29,950 bases of DNA from Oehlia diaphana (lineage: Eukaryota; Glomeromycota; Glomeromycetes; Glomerales; Glomeraceae): positions 49,397 through 79,346 of the forward strand of contig QZLH01000439.1 in the NCBI GenBank assembly GCA_003833135.1. Direction: 5' to 3'. Position numbers and translations under genes: made by a program. The notes beneath the pieces are model-generated. The model was given only the letters and a program-made list of their open reading frames with translations. It searched no databases and was not told the DNA's origin. Shown piece after piece: positions 23,500 to 29,950 of this stretch (the first letter of the stretch is position 1; each line of letters opens with the position of its first letter).

Positions 23500-25830
23500 G
23501 CTCAAGCTGAAAACTTGCAAGGCGCGGGCATCAATAACCATTTTTCAGGAACATTTTCAGCAACAATAGCGATAAAACGATCGAAGCTAAAAGAAACTTA
23601 TGTTGCAGAATATGAATTTGAAATTTAAGAGCTTCAACAAAAAATGTCAATTTTAGCGGCAAATAGATGGTTGCAATCAATAGGTCCGATGTTCATACTT
23701 CGACTGACATAGAAATGTATTGGTGGCATTGCAAAACAACCAATGACGGTATCCGCTTCAGTCTGTCAGCGTAGTTCTTCAAGGAACAATTGGTTGTTCA
23801 ATGAGTTCAAGAATACAGAAATCCGATCCGTATATAACTATATAGTTAGCGACGAATAACAAAAAAAAAAGAAAATTTCACGTAAGGTTTCCTTTGCTAC
23901 TCATATAATCAACCATGTTTCATTAATTTGTATTAACTCTTTCCCGTATTCTCATTATTTTATAAAGATATTGGAAGTCATGATTTATATAAATGCTGAT
24001 ATTGATCCTGGTAAAAATTCTATTTTACACTTTCATGCGTTGAATATGTCAAGTCTGGAGATTCATTTAATAGTCGAGATGGTGATGGCCTAATAGTATT
24101 GAAAATAAATAAATAATTTATGGAGAGCATAACAATAACAAAGTATAAGGACACATCAAACTTTTCGGTCGCTGGCAATTTTATGAAACTACATTTTGTT
24201 TTCTCTTTCTATATCTTCAGAAAGAATTCAAAGCTGTGACGAAGGTAAAATTTAAGTTATTTTATAATAATATAATTTTAGAACTTTCATTTTTCAGTTT
24301 GATATATTTACATAACTTTTTAAATGATCCTTCTCTATAAGAGATCGTGGGAATTCTTGAAAGAATACTAAGAATTTGCGAAAATCTTGAATGTAAAGAG
24401 TAGGAAACGTGGCCAAGAATATAAGATTTTTAGATATTTTTCTGGTGGGAGAGATTCGATCGCATCCAAGAGTTCGGGTCGGTGACGGTTGACCATAATC
24501 ACTTGATAGATTTATCATTTGAAGGCATTCCGTCTGTGATTTCAGGATATCAATATTAAACATGGAAAATCTTAAACCTAGGCAGCCTGGAAAATGAGAA
24601 TATTGGAAGTTCATCATTGCGCACTTTAGAAACGCTACGTCATTCCCAATTAAATCATAATTGGGCCATATATCAGCAACAGTTTAGGTACCATTAGCAT
24701 TAAAATAGTTTACGACGTCAGATGCAGGTTTAAGCGTACCATCCTGAACTGCATTTAAATTTGTACCTTTAAAAGCCGCTTCATTACCATTGGAATAATA
24801 TTGTTGCAGAGGGCGTTAAAAGGTATTATAAATGTAAGAATTGTGTATAGAATTATGAGAATTATGCTAATATTGTTGCTTTAATCAAAGATTGTCGCAA
24901 ATTATCAACATTGCCAAAAATATCGTGAAATTTTTCAATTTTTATGAACCGAAAAATGGATGCAAAATATTCAACGTAACCTTGGTCGGTAATTGAGATT
25001 GATTAGCACTAGCAGAATTTTTGATCATACTAGATTGGCTTCTTAAACTTCTTGTAGAAGCTGCAGATTTTATCATAACACTTAAATATCTACTCTTATA
25101 TATGGCATAGGATTATCTATTGCTACAGGTCCAATATCTGATGATTTTATAATTTCAGTTTTTGACTTCCAAGAACTTAAGAATCTAAAATATAAAATTC
25201 GATCAATACACAAGAAGTTTAATTCTTTCCAATATCAAAACAAGTGAATTGATTAGGGCAAGTACGAAAGTTATGTAGATATTTTGCGCCATCAGTAATC
25301 ACAGCTGCTACGACTGAAAATGATAGTTTGGATATGCTTTATAATGAGCTTATTGTTCCTATTATTGGAAAAAAAATTACGTATTCAAATATTTACACTG
25401 GAATTTTGTTGACCATTTTTAGAGATATTAATTACTTTGAGTTGTGACCAAGGAATTAACTCTGATGATTATAACATTATTAACGAATATAAAAGTTTTA
25501 TGCACGTTCACTTATATTATGTACCTACTTTACTGGATGAATGGGTCACTTTTAGAATTCACTCTGGGCAATAATTCACATTAATTTCCCAAAACTTTAA
25601 TTTTAGTTCGATTATTAAGCAGGAATCATTATGCGAAACGAAGGAAATAATTTTCATTAGTTTCTCTCGAAATATTTAACTTTAGTTCAGAAGGAATAGG
25701 AATTGTTATGTTGAATCAACTTGTTTGATATGCTAATGCGGATGCAATTACGTAAATACATATGTAATCATAAGTTAAGCCAATGAAAAAAAAATGTAAC
25801 ATGTTTTATAATTTGAGTAAATAATTATTA
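23500..25830 (+). pseudogene. Decayed gene copy B of the same unrecognised family as 7112-8600
   Basis: Protein-like blocks on the plus strand are broken by stops and frame changes. One is GAGINNHFSGTFSATIAIKR, then ELQQKMSILAANRWLQSIG (to about 23670). Another is NNWLFNEFKNTE (about 23786-23821). At 25104-25244 there is GIGLSIATGPISDDFIISVF followed by DFQELKNLKYKIRSIHKK. From 25318 comes ENDSLDMLYNELIVPIIGKK, then a frame change to GINSDDYNIINEYKSFMHVH. The 3' end shares the AGCCAATGAAAA...ATTTGAG...AATAA region with copy A. The copy is longer and less eroded than A but clearly dead. A minus-strand relic (24294-24815) lies within it. Family unknown. Confidence 0.5.
24294..24815 (-). pseudogene. 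Minus-strand relic, nearly open (one stop), of unknown family
   Basis: One frame runs 174 codons from 24815 to 24294 with a single TAA at 24686-24684. Before the stop it reads YYSNGNEAAFKGTNLNAVQD then GTLKPASDVVNYFNANGT; after it TVADIWPNYDLIGNDVAFLK, and further on GQPSPTRTLGCDRISPT. The composition is protein-like and unlike random AT-rich translation. It sits exactly between two blocks that are collinear in copies A and B, so it probably arrived as an insertion into B. A single stop leaves open a recent loss or an unspliced intron. No family recognised. Confidence 0.4.
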
Positions 25831-26399
25831 TTATTATTATTATTTATAAAAATAAAATGTTAATTTTTTTTATTTTTTTTTGGGAGAATTAAATGATTAG
25901 ATGGTAATCAAAGTTAATGACAAACGATGAGAACTTTTGTACCTTTCCATTTACCCTAGGAAATAATTGTAGCGTGTTTGTTTTATTTGAACGAAACGTA
26001 GCGCCTTACCTGTTTAAAATTAAAAGTTAACCCTGAAGAAATTATATCATGCATATCAAACAGTTACTACTCAGAAATTGAACGAAAAGTAAGTATTGGA
26101 GGTAGTTTCTAAATTTTACCGTTTCGAAAAAAAAAAAAATTTTAAATGTTTACGTACGCAAAAATAAATTTCATTCAATATATTTAAATTAAATTTAAAC
26201 CAATTAATCAACTCTACCCTTTATTATTGACTAAAATACACAATATATATAATAAAAACAACAATAATAAATAATAAGCCCAAATCTTATAAATTCGATA
26301 GATACTCTAAATACAGGTAAATTGTAAAATCTATTTTAGAATAAGCTGCGCAATAGACACAGCGTAATACTCGTAATACTATTACTATTACTTACGTCA
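25831..26399. other. Intergenic stretch without a supported gene
   Basis: AT-rich sequence with an ATT microsatellite just before it (about 25827-25843). Nothing else supported; it forms the 3' flank of the F-box gene. Confidence 0.4.
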
Positions 26400-28016
26400 C
26401 TAAATGTGATGAGAGTATTCAATTATTTGAACACCAAATTGTTTAGTAATAATATTAATAGGATTTTCCTTATTTCCAAGTTCCAAATATTCTAATATTC
26501 CAACATTATTTGAATATCCTTTTAAAAAAAATGTCAATAATTCTAAAGATATTGTTAAATGAATATTTCCTGATAATCTTTTAAACTGAATTCTTTTTAA
26601 AGTTTTAGGAACAGATTCACCTAAATTTTCTAATATTTCCATTAATAACTCATTATTTAATAATAATAATACACTAATATAAACAAGCTTAGTACATGAT
26701 ATGAATATAGAAATTAATTCAGGTGGACAAATCTTTGGAAGTTCTAAATGAGTTAATGAGTATAAATAAAGAGGGATTTGTTGAAATAATTGAATATAAT
26801 CATTTTCTTCATTATCATCATTTATAATTAATTTTGTAAAAACATTTGATTGAATGGATTGAAATGATTTAATTAATTGAATTAAAATATTAGAATTTGA
26901 AATTTTTAAATTATTAATCATTGTAATTTCAAATACTTCAAAATTTTCCAAATATTTTATCCAAGAATGTAAAAAATCCAAATTTTCACATTTAAATAAT
27001 TTTAATATTCTAATATTTTTAAGAGATTGTAAAGAATTTATAACATTTTCATCAAAATATTCAAAAATAAAATGTCTAAATTCTAATATTTGTAAACTTT
27101 GATTCTGTGTTGATAATGAATTAATTACAAGATTATAATAATCATGAAAAAATAAATGTATTAAATTAAAATTAGATTTACTCTTACGTTCAAATCCTGA
27201 TAATATGAAATGTTTCAACTTTTTTTGTGAAGAAATGAATTGAGATAATATATTTGCTATTTTAATTGAATTGATTCCATTATAACATATAAATAATAAA
27301 TTTAAATTACAAATATTATTTGAAAAATATAAATCAAAATTATTTCCATAACGATTAAATGATGATGAATGATAATATAATTCTTTTAAATTACTTAATT
27401 TGCTTTTTCCAACATAATCATTAAAATTTAATAATTTAATAATATCATCATTAATATTATATTTTATATCAGATGAAAATTCAAAAATTATTAAATTATT
27501 ACTACAATGTTTACACATGAATTCTATAAGATAATTCATAATTGTAATAGTTGATTCATCTGTTATCTTTTTAGGTTTATATTCTATTAACCATATTTCT
27601 TTATTATAATAATTACATATCATTTGAGTTTCAAGTATCATTTTACTAAATATAAATCCATTTATAAAAGAAATATAATTAAATGTTGATAAATTATCAT
27701 TTGTTTTGGAATTTTTTATTTTTAAAAAAGGAATTTGTAATGTTTGTTTATAAATTTGTTTTATTTCAATTTTTGGAATACAACTCAATAACGTACGAAT
27801 TAATTTATAATAATTTTTATGAGAATAATTAAACCGAAAATGATGAAATGGATAAGCATATAATAATGGTGTTGAAACTCTGCACCAATGTCTTGATACT
27901 AATGTACAAGAATATAAATCTTTAGTAGGTACATTCTTTTCAATATCATTAGAAGGATATTCGGTAAGTTTTGAAAAAATAATTTCCAAACATTCTGAAA
28001 GTAAAAATTTTGCCAT
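26400..28016 (-). CDS. F-box protein with LRR-like repeats (intronless, 538 residues)
   Basis: The F-box is at residues 5-55: LLSECLEIIFSKL, then DLYSCTLVSRHWCRVSTPLL followed by YAYPF. F-box domains bind Skp1 and recruit substrates to SCF ubiquitin ligases. The rest is Leu/Ile/Asn-rich with irregular LRR-like segments such as LSNLKELYYHS, LQILEFRHFIFEYF, LKNIRILKLFKCENL and LTHLELPKICPPEL, the usual substrate-binding half of fungal F-box/LRR proteins. The start at 28016 (MAKFLLSECL) places the F-box at the N-terminus as is usual in this family; the frame is open upstream to 28184, but those 56 extra residues look like untranslated leader. Large expansions of such genes are known in Rhizophagus. 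The substrate is unknown. Confidence 0.85.
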   Translation of the reverse strand: MAKFLLSECLEIIFSKLTEYPSNDIEKNVPTKDLYSCTLVSRHWCRVSTPLLYAYPFHHFRFNYSHKNYYKLIRTLLSCIPKIEIKQIYKQTLQIPFLKIKNSKTNDNLSTFNYISFINGFIFSKMILETQMICNYYNKEIWLIEYKPKKITDESTITIMNYLIEFMCKHCSNNLIIFEFSSDIKYNINDDIIKLLNFNDYVGKSKLSNLKELYYHSSSFNRYGNNFDLYFSNNICNLNLLFICYNGINSIKIANILSQFISSQKKLKHFILSGFERKSKSNFNLIHLFFHDYYNLVINSLSTQNQSLQILEFRHFIFEYFDENVINSLQSLKNIRILKLFKCENLDFLHSWIKYLENFEVFEITMINNLKISNSNILIQLIKSFQSIQSNVFTKLIINDDNEENDYIQLFQQIPLYLYSLTHLELPKICPPELISIFISCTKLVYISVLLLLNNELLMEILENLGESVPKTLKRIQFKRLSGNIHLTISLELLTFFLKGYSNNVGILEYLELGNKENPINIITKQFGVQIIEYSHHI

Positions 28017-29335
28017 TCTTTTTGAAACTGAAAGAAGGAAAAGTTTAGAAAAAAAAGAAAAGTTGTACCAGGTTGTGCAATTATATATTAATAATATGGG
28101 GCTAAATTTAGTTAAATTGTTGTAGAAACTTGGCTCAGAAAAAAAAATAGTAGCTGCATTTGCATTTATGTGCAGAATATCCAACTTAATTTCCGTGTTA
28201 CATTTTGTACATCAATCATCCGTTTACTACGCCACAATGTCGTACTAACAGCCAAATTTTTTAATAATTTTACGTCAGCGATTCATTAACAAGGTTTTGG
28301 TGAGAGATCACTTGGAAGAATTATTTTAATACCGCGATACCGCGAATAAAAAAAAGGATAGTAATAAAATGACTTCATATATATTTTTTAATTATCACAT
28401 ATTTTCATAATAATTGAATACCGAATATCGGTATACCGAGGAAACTGTACTCTATTATGTTTAAAATTAAGTTTATAAATTATAAATAATTATACTAGAT
28501 TTATATTTTTCTTATGTCGCATTCACAATTTGTCATTAACAATTATTATCACGATTAAAACATAGTAAATAAGCAGATTGGCTAGATATTCGGATTTGGC
28601 GTCCCTTGAAGACGATGAATAGCTTTTTTTTTGAATGACACAGAGATGAAAGATTAAGCGTTATATTTTCAAGATTCGCATCAATTATACGGTTTGGAAA
28701 TTATTACAGCAGGAGGTAGAAGTACTGGATGGCGTGAAGGTAAATTATACTGAATACGAATGAGGAATTGGGGCCTAATTAATTCATTTATAGAATTAGA
28801 TTCTTTAATAAATGGATTATTAAATTAATAGTCAATATAGTTAATATTGATTGAATAAAATTCTTAACTGTAATTTTCTTTTTTTTAAATTCAATAAATT
28901 ATTAAGTTCATCTAATGAAGTAACATTCTCTAAATTTGCATCATCCATTCATCTGGATGAATATACTTTGGAAGTCTTAAAGACGTGATGGTGCGGTGGT
29001 GTAGTAATTAATTAATCATCAAAACGTTACGTAACACTGCACCACTACACCAATTTACTTTGAACGGTTTAAACAATATATAATATTAGAGTAAAAGAGT
29101 AGTAAATGGTAACCTGCGAATTGATAATTCCTATTGAAGGTGATTTGTCAACACACGCAAAATTAAGTAATAGGAGAGAGGTCATGAAAAAGATATAGTA
29201 GTCCTGTTCATTTCCGGTCGGTTGCATTTTTTCGGTCGTGATTTTGTTGTACAAAAATTATCCAATCAAATTGAACTGCTTTAGATTGAAATTTAGTTCA
29301 AATTATTTATATTGAAATATTTTATTTTTTCTTAA
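28017..29335. other. Intergenic stretch with several small palindromic repeats
   Basis: Contains an ATACCG-rich segment (28329-28438), a 62-bp inverted repeat (28990-29051), and a short protein-like piece on the plus strand (28677-28740, SHQLYGLEIITAGGRSTGWR ending at a GTAAAT donor-like site). I cannot join that piece to any other exon. The open frame at 29069-29254 (minus) has no recognisable content. Confidence 0.4.
28990..29051. repeat. Short inverted repeat with a palindromic core
   Basis: GGTGCGGTGGTGTAGT (28990-29005) and ACTGCACCACTACACC (29036-29051) are inverted copies with 13 of 16 positions matching. Between them lies the perfect palindrome GTTACGTAAC (29026-29035). The size suggests a tiny foldback element or a structured transcript. 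Confidence 0.55.
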
Positions 29336-29587
29336 ATGTCACGTAAACAGAAATTATCTAATTTTGGTTGGTTATTTTTTGGCGTTCGACCAAAAAACCC
29401 CCCAAAAAAAATTGGGCTAAAAGTTCAGAAAATAGTTGCGTTGTACAAACTGGTCAGCCCAATCAAAATTAATTTAAATCTGATTGAAAAATGCGAGCTA
29501 GTGAGTCATGATTCTGGTCCACGTGCACATCTAAAAAGAAAATTACGCCGATTACAGAATCATAAGAGTTGGACTTATCAAAAATAA
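29336..29587 (+). CDS. Small basic ORF of unknown function (83 residues), doubtful
   Basis: The frame starts MSRKQKLSNFGWLFFGVRPK and ends with a basic stretch AHLKRKLRRLQNHKSW. It has no signal peptide or known domain. The start region overlaps inverted and direct repeat words (CAATCAAA, GATTGAAA), so the frame may simply be open sequence within a repeat. Listed because of its length in such AT-rich DNA and its strongly basic composition. Confidence 0.25.
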   Translation: MSRKQKLSNFGWLFFGVRPKNPPKKIGLKVQKIVALYKLVSPIKINLNLIEKCELVSHDSGPRAHLKRKLRRLQNHKSWTYQK

Positions 29588-29800
29588 TTTTATTTCATGA
29601 TTTGGATGGAGAAAATAACCAAGGTACAGTACTGATCGATAAAATGCATGATACGAAATTAAAATATGAACTCATGGAAAACTTTACTAAATCATTTTTT
29701 TGATTATTTTCTTCTTAAAGAATTAATTTTATATTATATAATGATTTAAATCTGTTTGTATGATTGTTGAAACTATCAGTACACTCATAACTTTTAATAT

Positions 29801-29941
29801 ATGAAGAAAAATTTATCACGAGTAACAATTAGTAAACGTGGTACAAAATTAAAATATGTTATGGGCCGTTGCAAAAAGATTTGTACCTCACTTAAAATGG
29901 AAAGGATTTACACTAAGAAATGTACCGTATTATTAAAATAA
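29801..29941 (+). CDS. Very small basic Cys-containing ORF (46 residues), doubtful
   Basis: ATG at 29801 to TAA at 29939-29941 encodes a Lys/Arg-rich peptide (MKKNLSRVTISKRGTKLKYV, then MGRCKKICTSLKMERIYTKK and CTVLLK) with three cysteines and no acidic residues except one Glu. It has no signal peptide. It may be chance or the end of a relic; it is too short to judge by composition alone. Confidence 0.2.
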   Translation: MKKNLSRVTISKRGTKLKYVMGRCKKICTSLKMERIYTKKCTVLLK

Positions 29942-29950
29942 GATGGGCTG

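Noticed and set aside
24440..24500. tRNA-like look (GGTGGGAGAGATTCGATCGC on the plus strand)
   Set aside because: No full cloverleaf could be drawn: no acceptor stem pairing and no A-box/B-box pair at proper spacing on either strand.
28017..28184. N-terminal extension of the F-box protein
   Set aside because: The frame is open, but the extra 56 residues are not F-box-like and the family normally starts a few residues before the F-box, as at 28016.

Overview
This looks like nuclear DNA of a very AT-rich fungus. The best guess is an arbuscular mycorrhizal fungus of the Rhizophagus type. The guess rests on short (61-91 bp) AT-rich GT-AG introns, an F-box gene of the large glomeromycotan type, a giant RNF213-like gene, and long intergenic stretches full of decayed repeats. 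No taxonomic marker gene is present, so the assignment is inference.

Layout. 1-1500 is gene-poor and holds a 16-bp-period tandem array (276-415). 1549-2222 (minus) is a two-exon gene for a small secreted Cys-rich protein with one membrane anchor. 2223-9996 is an accessory zone: a possible MITE-like element with inverted GTCAGGATT words (2634-3332), a likely LTR with its own promoter repeats, TATA box and poly(A) signal (4466-4926), a possible retroelement protein fragment (5070-5273), eroded coding relics (5788-6138 and 7112-8600), and a GC-richer island with an A-rich tail (9335-9500).

9997-22530 (minus) is the centrepiece, a 12-exon gene that I could splice by hand into one 3892-residue frame. 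It encodes an RNF213-type giant AAA+ protein: an N-terminal CBM20 glycan-binding module, a helical linker, the dynein-like AAA+ core, a hinge and a long helical C-terminal part. AAA3 keeps both Walker motifs. AAA4 keeps Walker A, but its Walker B glutamate reads as histidine. I see neither a RING finger nor an RZ finger anywhere in the predicted protein.

23500-25830 holds a second decayed copy, on the plus strand, of the same unknown gene family as 7112-8600, so the two relics flank the RNF213-like gene. The second copy carries a minus-strand relic inside it. 26400-28016 (minus) is an intronless F-box/LRR-type gene. 28017-29950 is mostly non-coding, with several palindromic short repeats and two small basic ORFs of uncertain reality.

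The two best-supported intact genes besides the Cys-rich one are a ubiquitin-adaptor type (F-box) and an RNF213-like ATPase. No operon-like relation is implied; they are separate eukaryotic transcription units.
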